Notes: generated by a model from the letters alone, not told the origin. A DNA stretch of 64,000 nucleotides from Oscillospiraceae bacterium (GCA_015067565.1 SVMF01000010.1:31870-95869); one strand, 5' to 3'; shown: positions 36,011 to 44,832, counted from the stretch's first letter. Translations and numbers: made by a program.

Positions 36011-36618
36011 AAGATCTCTCCTTTTTGCAGCGATGCCACGACTGCATGGGGCAGAAGCCGCGCAAGCTCCAGTGCGGCATCTTCGTGAGCATCGGCTTGG
36101 TTGATGAAAAATGTTTGGGCAAGGTTTTCGGTTTTCAGAGCCAGGGCGACCGCCTGTGGTGAGGCGGTTTGGCTGTCTGTGAGGGTAAAAAACCGTTCGT
36201 GACGGTGCACGACCTGCTCGATGGGGTGATCCAGGCCACTTGCGCCGACCACGCAGATCACATCTGCTCCTTCGGGGATGCACGGCTCGTGTGTCAGATG
36301 CGCCTTGAGTGGCAGGTGCTTCGAGCCGTCGGCCTCAACGAGCAGATAGTCGCACAGCGTCAAAAGCTCGGAAAAGCTCTGCTCCGGGACGGTCAGCTTG
36401 CCGTTTTCACACGGCGTTCCGACGCAGACGCAGCCATCTACGTGTTCGACCCTCTGCACGACCGGTAAACCCTCGGGCGGGAAAATATGCGTCGAGGTCG
36501 TGACGATCACACGGGCATGAGAAAGCTCGCGCGCAAGGCGCAGCATCAGGCTTGTCTTGCCGCCGCTGCCGATGATGGCGGTCATCCCCGGGCGGATGGA
36601 TAATGCTTCGACAAACAA
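35998..36618 (-). CDS. yqeC: Selenium-dependent hydroxylase accessory protein YqeC
   Basis: 206 residues with a P-loop-like GSGGKTSLMLRLA at residues ~17-29, TTTSTHIFPP after it, and LVEADGSKHLPLK in the middle, matching the YqeC family. With YqeB and SelD it is thought to place labile selenium on the molybdenum cofactor of xanthine-dehydrogenase-type enzymes. The hydroxylase genes themselves are not in this window. It is transcribed away from the ModE-like regulator. Confidence 0.87.
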   Translation of the reverse strand: MFVEALSIRPGMTAIIGSGGKTSLMLRLARELSHARVIVTTSTHIFPPEGLPVVQRVEHVDGCVCVGTPCENGKLTVPEQSFSELLTLCDYLLVEADGSKHLPLKAHLTHEPCIPEGADVICVVGASGLDHPIEQVVHRHERFFTLTDSQTASPQAVALALKTENLAQTFFINQADAHEDAALELARLLPHAVVASLQKGEILCSF

Positions 36619-36724
36619 TTTCGCACCCCCTTTTCGTTATTCTTTTATTAGAATAACATTTTATCCCTCCTGCGTCAAGTAAAAAAGTTGACGAAGGGCC
36701 GTGCTGCGTGGTATAATAACCTCA

Positions 36725-37078
36725 ATGAAAAAGAAATTCAGACCGGTTCTGTCCGTGCGCATCTTCGGTGATGACAAGTGCTTCGGCCCGGGCGTGGCGC
36801 AGCTTCTGACGCGTGTACAGCAGATGCATTCGCTGCGGGCAGCTGCCATTTCGATGGGAATGGCATACTCGAAGGCATGGACGGTGATCAAGGCGGCCGA
36901 GAAGGAGCTCGGCTTTGAATTGCTGGTATCGACCACAGGCGGCAAGCACGGAGGAGGTGCGAGTTTATCTGACAAGGCGCAAGCCATTCTGATCGCCTAT
37001 GAGGAATACCGCACCGAGGTGCAGGCCTTTGCCCAGCAGGCCTTTGCCAAGAACCTCGAACCTCTGTTGAACGACTAA
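36725..37078 (+). CDS. ModE-like (LysR-type HTH) transcription regulator, DNA-binding domain only
   Basis: 117 residues. A winged helix (FGPGVAQLLTRVQQMHSLRAAAISMGMAYSKAWTVIKAAEKELGF) with the late TTGGKHGGGASLSDKAQ is the ModE N-terminal pattern. No molybdate-binding MOP domain follows. Start ATG 36725 sits just past the -10-like TATAAT of its own promoter region, so the leader is very short. Divergence from the selD-yqeB-yqeC string suggests that it controls molybdenum- or selenium-related genes. Confidence 0.85.
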   Translation: MKKKFRPVLSVRIFGDDKCFGPGVAQLLTRVQQMHSLRAAAISMGMAYSKAWTVIKAAEKELGFELLVSTTGGKHGGGASLSDKAQAILIAYEEYRTEVQAFAQQAFAKNLEPLLND

Positions 37079-37109
37079 AAAGAGACAGCCGCATGGCTGT
37101 CTCTTTTTT
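37078..37109. terminator. Bidirectional terminator between the ModE-like gene and degV
   Basis: AAAGAGACAGCC, GCAT loop, GGCTGTCTCTTTTTT, with A-runs before and T-runs after the stem, so it works for both converging genes. Confidence 0.92.
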
Positions 37110-37111
37110 GC

Positions 37112-37942
37112 TTATGCCTCGAAGCCGATGAGCATTCCGCCTTTTTCGGCATAGAAGCTGCAAAGGCCACCGGTTTTGTAGATCTCGATCTTGGCATGCA
37201 GGAACTGCTTGAGCAGCTGTGCCTTGAGCTGCAAGGCCGCTGCCTCATTCAGGCAATGGGCGATGCAGAGCTTACCGCCGTTATATCCCAACTCGGTCAG
37301 GTGCTTGATGATGGCCTTGAGCGCGTTTTGTTCACCGCGGCACTTGTCCAGCGGCTGCAGCGTGCCGACATCGCTGGCCTTTCCGACCATGCGGATGCCG
37401 AGCAGACCGATGACCTTGGCAACGGCTGCGTTGACACGGCCGTTATTGGCCAGATTCTTCAGCGACTCCAGCATGAACAGCAGATGCGTTCTCTTCTGAT
37501 ACTGCTCGATCTGCTTGCAAATCTCGTCGAAATCGGTATCTTTCTCGGCCAATTCTGCGATTTTTTCGGCGATCAGGCGCATTTCCGGGCCGGTCGACAG
37601 CGAGTCGACGACATAGACTCTGCGGCCGGGGAACTGCTCTTCATAGTCGCGCTTGGCGAGCATAGCGGCATTATAGCTGCCCGAGAGGTTGCCGGAAATG
37701 GTGATGCAGAACACATAGGTCGCATCGTCAAAGGCACCAAGCCAGTCGCCCACACCGGGGCAGGCGGTCGAGGACTTTCCCTTGTACAGCAGCAGGTCTG
37801 CGACCATGCCGCCGACATCAAGAGAAGCATCGTCGACATATTCCTTCTGGCTCGTGATGATCTTCAGGGGCACGCTTTGGAAGGCGGGCACGGACATTTC
37901 GAGGATGTCGATGCTGGAATCGGCTACGATTTTGTAATTCAT
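37112..37942 (-). CDS. DegV/FakB-family fatty-acid-binding protein
   Basis: 276 residues. It begins MNYKIVADSSIDI, has KSSTACPGVGDWLGAF, ITISGNLSGSYNAAMLA and VVDSLSTGPEMRLIAEKIAEL, all DegV-family marks. DegV/FakB proteins hold a fatty acid and present it to the kinase FakA. It is the last gene after the SDR (12-nt gap) in a three-gene minus-strand string, ending at the shared terminator. Its context suggests that it may supply acyl chains to the upstream enzymes; that is inference. Confidence 0.92.
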   Translation of the reverse strand: MNYKIVADSSIDILEMSVPAFQSVPLKIITSQKEYVDDASLDVGGMVADLLLYKGKSSTACPGVGDWLGAFDDATYVFCITISGNLSGSYNAAMLAKRDYEEQFPGRRVYVVDSLSTGPEMRLIAEKIAELAEKDTDFDEICKQIEQYQKRTHLLFMLESLKNLANNGRVNAAVAKVIGLLGIRMVGKASDVGTLQPLDKCRGEQNALKAIIKHLTELGYNGGKLCIAHCLNEAAALQLKAQLLKQFLHAKIEIYKTGGLCSFYAEKGGMLIGFEA

Positions 37943-37954
37943 AGAATAACTCCT

Positions 37955-38746
37955 TTACTTTGCATAAAGCAAGCCGACGATGTAGTTGATCAAGCGACAG
38001 GGCAGCAGCTTTGCGAGCACTGTAAAGAGTCGATAGGTCAGACCGATCGTGACAAGCGGTTTGGACGATTTTTTCATGGCGATGCGGCAAATGGAACGGG
38101 CGGCAACCTCCGGACGGATGCCATTTTGCTCGTCGTGCTCCATCTTTGCCACGGAGCGGCTGATGCGGCCACCGTAGCTGTCGTCGCCGAGGGTGGATTT
38201 TTTTCGTGCGGCGGTGAAGCCGGTGGCGATGTCACCGGGGCGAATGGCGCACACGGTGATACCGTAGGGGCGCAGCTCGTTGACCAGAGCCATCGTGTAG
38301 GCATCGATGGCGGCCTTGGCAGCACTGTAATAGGTTTGGAACGGGATGGGAAGCGGTGCGGCCACGGAGCTGATGTTGATGATGCGGCCGAAGCCTTGTT
38401 TGCGCATTTGCGGCAGGATCACATGGTTCATGCGCACCATGCCGAAGAAATTGACATCGAATTGTCGTTGTGCCTCGGCGGTATCGGTGAATTCGACTGC
38501 ACCGGAGATCCCGAAGCCGGCGTTGTTGATGACAAGGTCGATCGTTTGCTCATTTTCAAGGATCTGACCGACGGCACGGCCGAGTGCCTCCTCGTCGGTC
38601 ACATCGGCACAGATGTGGTGCAAGCCCTCACAGGAAAACGGCTTGCGCCCGAGGGTGTAGACGGTAAAGCCCTTGCTTGCCAAGGCCTTCGCTGTGTACA
38701 GACCGATGCCGGAGGAGCCTCCGGTGACGATTGCGATCTGTTTCAT
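37955..38746 (-). CDS. SDR-family NAD(P)-dependent oxidoreductase with a C-terminal hydrophobic tail
   Basis: 263 residues. TGGSSGIG (residues ~8-15), the NNAG motif, the active-site Ser (NISSVAAPLP) and YYSAAK are all present. The ~28 C-terminal residues are hydrophobic with basic residues (LTYRLFTVLAKLLPCRLIN), as in membrane-associated SDRs acting on lipids such as 3-ketosphinganine reductase. Start ATG 38746 lies one nt past the stop of the PLP enzyme, so the two are tightly coupled. The reductase role on the PLP enzyme's keto product is inferred. Confidence 0.88.
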   Translation of the reverse strand: MKQIAIVTGGSSGIGLYTAKALASKGFTVYTLGRKPFSCEGLHHICADVTDEEALGRAVGQILENEQTIDLVINNAGFGISGAVEFTDTAEAQRQFDVNFFGMVRMNHVILPQMRKQGFGRIINISSVAAPLPIPFQTYYSAAKAAIDAYTMALVNELRPYGITVCAIRPGDIATGFTAARKKSTLGDDSYGGRISRSVAKMEHDEQNGIRPEVAARSICRIAMKKSSKPLVTIGLTYRLFTVLAKLLPCRLINYIVGLLYAK

Positions 38747-38747
38747 A

Positions 38748-39920
38748 TCAATTCTCGGCCAGGACACGCGCGATCGTGTCGGTGGCTTCTTCGATGAGTG
38801 TCTCGCTCAGGCTTGCCATATAGCTTGTGCGCAGCAGGCACTCGCCTTGCGGCGTTGCAGGCGGCAGAACGGGGTTAACATACACACCGCCCTCGTAGAT
38901 CCGCTTGGAGACCTCAAGGGTGCGGTAGGCGTCATAGGTATAGATCGGGATGATGGGTGTGGTGGTCTGGCGGATGGGCACGCCCTTTCTTACGAAGCAT
39001 TCACGGGCAAAATCGCTGAGCTGCTTGAGTCGCTCAACACGCTCCGGCTCGGCAGCCAGCACACGCAGCGCAGCCAGTGCCACGGCGGTGGATACCGGCG
39101 GGATGGATGCCGAGAAAATAAGCGGACGGCTGCTGTGGCGGACGTAGTCGACTACGGCCTTCTTTGCGGCCATGTAGCCGCCGATGGAGGCCAGAGATTT
39201 GCTGAAGGTGCCCATGTAAATGTCAACCTCTTCCTCGAGGCCAAAGTGACTTGCGGTGCCGCGGCCGCCGTCACCCAAAACGCCAAGGCCGTGAGAATCA
39301 TCGACCATGACTCGGGCGCCGTACTGCTTGGCCAGTGCGACGATCTCGGGCAGCTTCGCCAGATCTCCGCCCATGGAGAACACGCCGTCGGTAACGATCA
39401 AACAGCCGGCTGATGCAGGAACCTTCTTCAGAAGGCGTTCAAGATCGTCCATGTTGCTGTGCTGATAGCGCAGAAGCTTGCCGAAGCTCAGGCGGCAGCC
39501 GTCGATAATGCTGGCATGGTTTTCCTTGTCGCAGATGACATAGTCACCGAGACCGACCACGGCACTGATGATGCCGAGATTGGTTTGGAAGCCCGTCGAG
39601 AAAATGAGGGCATCCTCCTTGCGAAGGAAGCGTGCGAGTTCTTCTTCCAGCGTGATGTGCAGCTGCAGCGTGCCGTTGAGGTAACGGGAGCCGGAGCAGC
39701 CGCTGCCGAATTCGTCGAGGGCGCGGTGTGCCGCCTCGATGATCGACGGATGGGTCGTCAGGCCGAGGTAGTTGTTAGAGCCGAGCATGATGCGGCGCTG
39801 ACCCTCCATGATGACCTCAGCGTCCTGCCGTGACTGCAGGGGATGAAAATACGGGAACAGTCCCTTTTCCTTCAAGTCGTCCGCCATAGACGGGCGATAC
39901 ATCTTCTTAAAAATATCCAT
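38748..39920 (-). CDS. Alpha-oxoamine synthase, serine palmitoyltransferase-like (PLP-dependent)
   Basis: 390 residues. It joins an acyl thioester to an amino acid. The start region PYFHPLQSRQDAEVIMEG, then GSNNYLGLTTHP, GSGCSGSRYLNGTLQLH and DKENHASIIDG follow the bacterial serine palmitoyltransferase pattern more closely than glycine acetyltransferase or BioF as I recall them. The PLP lysine is in GTFSKSLASIGGY. The Asp-His pair is in VDDSHGLG. Start ATG 39920 has GGAGAGA upstream; the longer open frame has no site. The SDR and DegV genes follow. KBL or another oxoamine synthase remains possible. Confidence 0.85.
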   Translation of the reverse strand: MDIFKKMYRPSMADDLKEKGLFPYFHPLQSRQDAEVIMEGQRRIMLGSNNYLGLTTHPSIIEAAHRALDEFGSGCSGSRYLNGTLQLHITLEEELARFLRKEDALIFSTGFQTNLGIISAVVGLGDYVICDKENHASIIDGCRLSFGKLLRYQHSNMDDLERLLKKVPASAGCLIVTDGVFSMGGDLAKLPEIVALAKQYGARVMVDDSHGLGVLGDGGRGTASHFGLEEEVDIYMGTFSKSLASIGGYMAAKKAVVDYVRHSSRPLIFSASIPPVSTAVALAALRVLAAEPERVERLKQLSDFARECFVRKGVPIRQTTTPIIPIYTYDAYRTLEVSKRIYEGGVYVNPVLPPATPQGECLLRTSYMASLSETLIEEATDTIARVLAEN

Positions 39921-40068
39921 ATCTCTCTCCTTGATAGGCTTTCTGTTATACACTATAACACATAGATGGCCATCCGTCAAGAATTTCTGTTCTGCCCGAG
40001 CAGCAACGAGGCCATGACCTTCCCCAACTCTCGGCATATGAACTTGCCGACAATGCGCTACTTTTGTC

Positions 40069-40097
40069 TTGCTTTTTTTGCAACAAAATGTTATAAT
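40069..40097 (+). promoter_or_regulatory. Predicted promoter of the ABC-barnase operon
   Basis: TTGCTT (40069-40074), 17-bp spacer, TATAAT (40092-40097), 31 bp before the first ABC start codon. Confidence 0.6.
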
Positions 40098-40128
40098 TAT
40101 ACGAAATTTTTACAAAGGAGGGGCGACC

Positions 40129-41901
40129 ATGCTGACGGGAAAGCATATCAACCGTTACTATCTCAAATATCTGCCCACGCTGCTGCTTGGCCTGGCATCG
40201 CTCATTTGGGTAGACTTTTTCCAGCTCAAGGTTCCCGAGCTGTATCGCCTTGTCATCAACGGTGTCAACCACGCTCAGGTGGAGCACGAGGGAGCGACCC
40301 ATGTTTTTGACATGGATTTCCTGCTTGAGCAGATCTGCCTGCCGCTGATTGGCATCATTCTGGCGATGATCCTGGGTCGTTTTTTGTGGCGCATCTGCTT
40401 CTTCGGCACGGGCATCCGCATCGAAACGGATCTGCGCAAGCGGATGTTTGAGCGCTGCACCGAGCTGTCGCAGCAGTATTATCAGGTCAACAAGGTCGGC
40501 AACCTCATGGCATTATTCACCAATGACCTGGACACCGTGCAGGAGTGCTTCGGCTGGGGTGTGATGATGCTCTTTGATGCGCTGCTGCTTGGCGGTATGG
40601 CGATTGCCAAAATGATGCGCATGAACCTGATGCTGGCCTCGCTTGCGCTTATTCCGATGGCGCTTTTGCTCATCGTCAGCACCCTCATCGGCAAGTACAT
40701 GATGCGCAAATGGGACGAGCGGCAGGAGGCCTATTCCGATTTGTCGGATTTTGCTCAGGAGACCATCTCGGGCATGGCCGTGGTCAAGGCCTTCGTCAAG
40801 GAGGGCAAGGAGCTGTTTTTCTTCAAGTTCCTCAACAAGCAAAACGAGAATGCCAATGTCGCCCACGCAAGGGCCAGCGTTGTGCTGCGCGTGTGCGTGA
40901 TGCTGTTTGTCGAGTCGGTCATCTGCATCATTCTGGGCTATGGTGGCTATCTGGTCTACAAGGATGTCTTTGACGCTGGCCAGCTTGTCGAGTTTATCGG
41001 TTATTTTACCGCGATCATCTGGCCGATCATGGCCATTTCCGAGCTGATCGATATGCAGTCGCGTGGCAAGGCCTCGCTCAAGCGCATTTCCGAGCTGCTC
41101 GATGCCGTGCCGCAGGTCGTCGATACCGAGGCGGTGCAGCCGATCGATGCGCTCGAGGGAAATATCGAGTTTAGGAACCTGACCTTCCGCTATCCCGGTG
41201 GCGAATTGGATGTACTGAAGGATGTGTCGCTTGCGATCAAGGCCGGCGAAAATGTCGGTGTCATCGGCAGGACCGGCTGCGGCAAGACCACGCTGGTCGA
41301 TCTCATCCTGCGCACCTACAATGTCCCCGACGGTACGCTGTTTTTGGACGGTCGGGACATCAATACCATCCCCATCCACACGGTGCGTGCGTATGCCGCC
41401 TATGTGCCGCAGGACAATTTCCTGTTCTCCGACACCATCGAAAACAACATCGCCTTCGCAGCCGACGAGAGCAATCATGACGGTGTGGAGCGTGCAGCAA
41501 AGCTGGCCGATGTGCATGAGAATATCATTGGCTTCACCGAGCGCTATCAAACCGTGCTGGGTGAGCGCGGTGTGAGCGTTTCGGGCGGACAGAAGCAGCG
41601 CATTTCCATCGCCCGTGCGCTGTGGAAGGATGCGGCCATTTTGATCCTTGACGACAGCGTTTCTGCCGTCGATGTCAAGACCGAAAAGGTCATTTTGGAA
41701 AATCTGCGCTCTGTGCGCAGCGGCAAGACCACCATTCTCATCGCCCACCGCATCAGCACCATCGAGGCCATGGATAAGATTGTTTTCATGGACGAGGGCA
41801 CCATCGCCGCCGTCGGCACCCACGCAGAGCTTCTGCAATCGTGCAAGGCTTATGCGCAGATGGTGGAGCTGCAGCGGCTCGACGAAGCAAAGGAGGGTTG
41901 A
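40129..41901 (+). CDS. Heterodimeric ABC exporter, degenerate half (permease-ATPase)
   Basis: 590 residues. Six membrane helices occupy the first ~320 residues, then an ATPase with Walker A GRTGCGKTT, signature VSGGQKQR and Walker B ILILDDSVSAVD. The residue after Walker B is Asp where active halves have Glu, the mark of the non-hydrolysing site in heterodimers such as TM287/288 or BmrCD. ATG 40129 has AAAGGAGGGG upstream. The gene is followed by the partner after 3 nt. Confidence 0.93.
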   Translation: MLTGKHINRYYLKYLPTLLLGLASLIWVDFFQLKVPELYRLVINGVNHAQVEHEGATHVFDMDFLLEQICLPLIGIILAMILGRFLWRICFFGTGIRIETDLRKRMFERCTELSQQYYQVNKVGNLMALFTNDLDTVQECFGWGVMMLFDALLLGGMAIAKMMRMNLMLASLALIPMALLLIVSTLIGKYMMRKWDERQEAYSDLSDFAQETISGMAVVKAFVKEGKELFFFKFLNKQNENANVAHARASVVLRVCVMLFVESVICIILGYGGYLVYKDVFDAGQLVEFIGYFTAIIWPIMAISELIDMQSRGKASLKRISELLDAVPQVVDTEAVQPIDALEGNIEFRNLTFRYPGGELDVLKDVSLAIKAGENVGVIGRTGCGKTTLVDLILRTYNVPDGTLFLDGRDINTIPIHTVRAYAAYVPQDNFLFSDTIENNIAFAADESNHDGVERAAKLADVHENIIGFTERYQTVLGERGVSVSGGQKQRISIARALWKDAAILILDDSVSAVDVKTEKVILENLRSVRSGKTTILIAHRISTIEAMDKIVFMDEGTIAAVGTHAELLQSCKAYAQMVELQRLDEAKEG

Positions 41902-41904
41902 GTG

Positions 41905-43794
41905 ATGTATGAATTTTTCCCTCTGATCGTGGTTGGCGCGCTCATCGGCGGTGCGGCTTTGGCCTGCATCATCGGTTATTTGTCCATTCGCAAGAGCAAA
42001 AAGGACATCGGTTTTGACCGCAATATGAAGGACAGTGTGATCGCAAAGCGCCTGCTGTCGTATGCCAAGGGCTACTGGAAGAACTTCGTGCTTGTCCTGG
42101 TGCTCATGGTTTTCTCCATCGCCTATGACATCCTTGCACCGACCGTGGTCGGCAACATTGAAGAGATGATCAAGGACGATTTCACCATGGCGCAGCTGAT
42201 CCCGAAGGTCATTTTCTACGCAAGCATTCTGATCGTGTCCCTCATTTGTACCTATCTGCAGGCCATCATCCTGCAAAAAACGGGTCAAAAGATCGTCTCA
42301 GCCCTGCGTGAGGATCTGTTTGTCCACATCGAGAGTCTGGCTCATGCGCAGCTTAATTCCATCCCCGTGGGCAAGCTCGTCACCCGTCTGACCAACGATA
42401 CCAATGCCATTTCGATGATGTTTACCAACATCGTCGTCAATATGGTCAAATATTGCTTCGTCATCGTCGGTGTGCTGATCGCCATGCTGTGCGTGAACTA
42501 CATGCTGACGCTGATGATCCTGTGCTTTGCACCCTTTGTGGTGCTCTTTACCATGGTTTTCCGCAAATTCTCCCGCAAGGCACACCGCAGAGTCAAGGAC
42601 GGCACGACGGATGTCAATACCTTCCTTTCGGAGAATCTGTCGGGCATGAAGGTCATTCAGATCTTCAACCGCGAGGAGAAAAAGCGAGAAGAGTTCAACC
42701 AAAAGAACCAGCGCCTCGGCAAGGCCAAGCATGAGCAGATCTTCGTCTTCGGCATCTTCCGACCGATGGTCTATATGCTCTATATTTCGTCGATTCTGTG
42801 CCTTCTGTATCTCGGCGGCCGCGGCTATATCAAGGATATGTCCTTCCTGGGGCAGACCGTCACGGGTGGCACGATCGTCACATTCTATATGTATATTTCC
42901 AAGTTCTTCGACCCCATTCAGAACCTGGCTGAGCAGTTCAACCGACTGCAGTCGGCATTTGCCTCGGGCGAGAAGATCTTCTCGATCATGGATATCGAGC
43001 CGCACCTGACCGACGCACCCGATGCCATCGAGCTTGACGAGGTCAAGGGCAATATCGAGTTTAAGAACGTGTGGTTCTCCTATGTCCCGAACGAGTGGGT
43101 GCTGAAGGATGTCTCCTTCCGTGTCAATGCAAACGATACGGTGGCCTTTGTTGGCTCGACCGGCTCGGGCAAGACCACGATTCTCTCTCTCATCTGCCGC
43201 AATTACGAAATTCAAAAGGGTCAGATTTTGATCGACGGTATCGATATCCGCAAGATCAAGATTTCCTCCCTGCGCAAGCACTTTGGGCAGATGCTGCAGG
43301 ATGTGTTCCTGTTCTCGGGCACGATCCGCAGCAACATCGTGCTTCGGGAGGAGCGCTTCACCGATGACGAGGTATGGCAGGCCTGCCGCTATGTCAATGC
43401 AGATCGCTTCCTTTCGAAATTGCCCAACGGCCTGGACGAAGAAGTGCGGGAGAGAGGCAACAACTTCTCGGCCGGCCAGCGTCAGCTTTTGTCCTTTGCC
43501 CGTACCATCATTCATAAGCCGAGCGTCATGATCCTCGACGAGGCTACGGCCAATATCGACACCGAGACCGAGCTTCTGATCCAGGATTCGCTGAACAAAA
43601 TGATGAATGTCGGCACGATGCTGATCGTTGCGCACCGTCTGTCGACCATTCAGCATGCAGATAATATCATCGTCATGTCCCATGGCAGGATCGTCGAGCA
43701 GGGCAATCATGCCGAGCTTCTGGAGCAAAAGGGACGCTACTACCGCCTTTATCAGCTCCAGCTGGATAAAAAACGCTTAGGAGGAACGCTATGA
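41905..43794 (+). CDS. Heterodimeric ABC exporter, active half (permease-ATPase)
   Basis: 629 residues. It has an extra N-terminal helix before the six-helix core, and an ATPase with Walker A GSTGSGKTT, Walker B VMILDEATANID (catalytic Glu present), and switch His in VAHRLS. The signature reads FSAGQRQ (Ala for the first Gly). ATG 41905 was chosen for its distance from AGGAGGG; an in-frame GTG lies 3 nt upstream. The stop overlaps the barnase start (ATGA). Multidrug or peptide/lipid export is likely; the substrate is unknown. Confidence 0.93.
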   Translation: MYEFFPLIVVGALIGGAALACIIGYLSIRKSKKDIGFDRNMKDSVIAKRLLSYAKGYWKNFVLVLVLMVFSIAYDILAPTVVGNIEEMIKDDFTMAQLIPKVIFYASILIVSLICTYLQAIILQKTGQKIVSALREDLFVHIESLAHAQLNSIPVGKLVTRLTNDTNAISMMFTNIVVNMVKYCFVIVGVLIAMLCVNYMLTLMILCFAPFVVLFTMVFRKFSRKAHRRVKDGTTDVNTFLSENLSGMKVIQIFNREEKKREEFNQKNQRLGKAKHEQIFVFGIFRPMVYMLYISSILCLLYLGGRGYIKDMSFLGQTVTGGTIVTFYMYISKFFDPIQNLAEQFNRLQSAFASGEKIFSIMDIEPHLTDAPDAIELDEVKGNIEFKNVWFSYVPNEWVLKDVSFRVNANDTVAFVGSTGSGKTTILSLICRNYEIQKGQILIDGIDIRKIKISSLRKHFGQMLQDVFLFSGTIRSNIVLREERFTDDEVWQACRYVNADRFLSKLPNGLDEEVRERGNNFSAGQRQLLSFARTIIHKPSVMILDEATANIDTETELLIQDSLNKMMNVGTMLIVAHRLSTIQHADNIIVMSHGRIVEQGNHAELLEQKGRYYRLYQLQLDKKRLGGTL

Positions 43795-44408
43795 AAAAAT
43801 GGATCGCGCTGCTTTTGGCAGCTCTGATGATCTTTACCCTGGCCGCCTGCGAGGAGGCCGCCGAGTTGGTTTTGGAGGTTTTGGAGGAAACCGAGCCTGC
43901 TGCAGAAACAGGCGAGCCTACGACCGAACCGCAGGAAGAACCGACAGAGCAACTCACACAGGAGCTTACCGAGGAGCTTACTGAGGAACTTACTGAGCCG
44001 ACGGAGGAGGTTCTGATTTCCGAATCGTCTGAGCCGCAGACGCTCATCGTTATGACCGAGCCGCAGCTGGATGAAAACGGCACCTACACGAGCAAGGAGG
44101 ATGTCGCTCTTTACATCCACCTCTACGGTCGTCTGCCGAAGAACTTCATCACCAAGGCCGAGGCCAGAAAGCTCGGCTGGGAGGGCGGCTCTCTTGAACC
44201 CTATGCGCCGGGTATGTGCATCGGTGGCGACCGCTTCGGCAACTACGAGGAACTGCTGCCGACCGACCGCAGCTACTTTGAGTGCGACATTGATACCCTC
44301 GGTGCCCGCTCCCGCGGTGCCAAGCGCATCGTCTTTTCCGACGATGGCCTGATCTACTATACCGACGACCATTATGAAACCTTCGAACTGCTGTATGGAG
44401 AACCGTGA
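43791..44408 (+). CDS. Lipoprotein with a barnase-type ribonuclease domain
   Basis: 205 residues. A lipoprotein signal ends in LAAC (Cys20). An acidic linker rich in Glu, Thr and Pro (TEPQEEPTEQLTQELTEEL) reaches residue ~85. The C-terminal ~105 residues match barnase throughout: DVALYIHLYGRLPKNFITK, EARKLGW, GGDRFGNYEELLP, RSRGAKRIVFS and YYTDDHYETF. The catalytic Glu, Arg and His of barnase are all present. It is thus a membrane-anchored, outward-facing guanyl-type RNase, with its inhibitor encoded next. ATG overlaps the ABC stop. Confidence 0.9.
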   Translation: MKKWIALLLAALMIFTLAACEEAAELVLEVLEETEPAAETGEPTTEPQEEPTEQLTQELTEELTEELTEPTEEVLISESSEPQTLIVMTEPQLDENGTYTSKEDVALYIHLYGRLPKNFITKAEARKLGWEGGSLEPYAPGMCIGGDRFGNYEELLPTDRSYFECDIDTLGARSRGAKRIVFSDDGLIYYTDDHYETFELLYGEP

Positions 44409-44409
44409 T

Positions 44410-44664
44410 ATGAAGAAAATCGAGATCAGAGTGGAAAGCAAGACGGAGCTGTATGACATCTTGGCGCGGGAGCTGCCGCAGGAGCACGGCAGAAATTTAG
44501 ATGCCCTGCACGATGTGCTCAGTACGCTCAGCGAGCCGACGGAGCTGCAGATCTATGGCAGTGAGCTTTATGCCGCTGTGGGCGACCGCTACGGCGATCA
44601 TTTCCTGCGTATGCTGCGCGATACCGCTGAGGAAAACTCCAATCTCACAGTCACCGTGCTGTAA
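44410..44664 (+). CDS. Barstar-family RNase inhibitor
   Basis: 84 residues, close to Bacillus barstar (~90). It has KTELYDILARELP, GRNLDALHDVLS with the Asp that blocks the barnase active site, and a C-terminal SNLTVTVL strand. No signal peptide, so it stays in the cytosol and protects the cell before the RNase is exported. ATG 44410 lies one nt after the barnase stop. Confidence 0.9.
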   Translation: MKKIEIRVESKTELYDILARELPQEHGRNLDALHDVLSTLSEPTELQIYGSELYAAVGDRYGDHFLRMLRDTAEENSNLTVTVL

Positions 44665-44671
44665 AATTCCA

Positions 44672-44706
44672 AAAAGCGCTTGGCGTTATCTCCGCCAAGC
44701 GCTTTT
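44672..44706. terminator. Terminator after barstar
   Basis: AAAAGCGCTTGGCG, 6-nt loop, CGCCAAGCGCTTTT with a C bulge: a strong stem with A- and T-runs on either side, possibly bidirectional. Confidence 0.88.
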
Positions 44707-44727
44707 CAGCGTGTCAAAACATCAACT

Positions 44728-44832
44728 GTAGGGGCGGGGCACGCCCCGCCCGGCAGAAATCGCTACGATTTTGCCGGAAGCTATTGCGAATACGAGCCGG
44801 TTTCTGCCGGTTGAGGCATGCCTCAACCCTAC
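44728..44832. repeat. Palindromic (BIME-like) repeat, unit 3
   Basis: A 105-bp unit in the opposite orientation to those at 17.9-18.2 kb. It begins GTAGGGGCGGGGCACGCC and ends GGCATGCCTCAACCCTAC. The core reads AAATCGCTACGATTTTGCCG. Confidence 0.78.

Noticed and set aside
37196..38797. A 533-codon plus-strand open frame
   Set aside because: It lies opposite degV and the SDR gene, both well supported; the translation is low in recognisable motifs.
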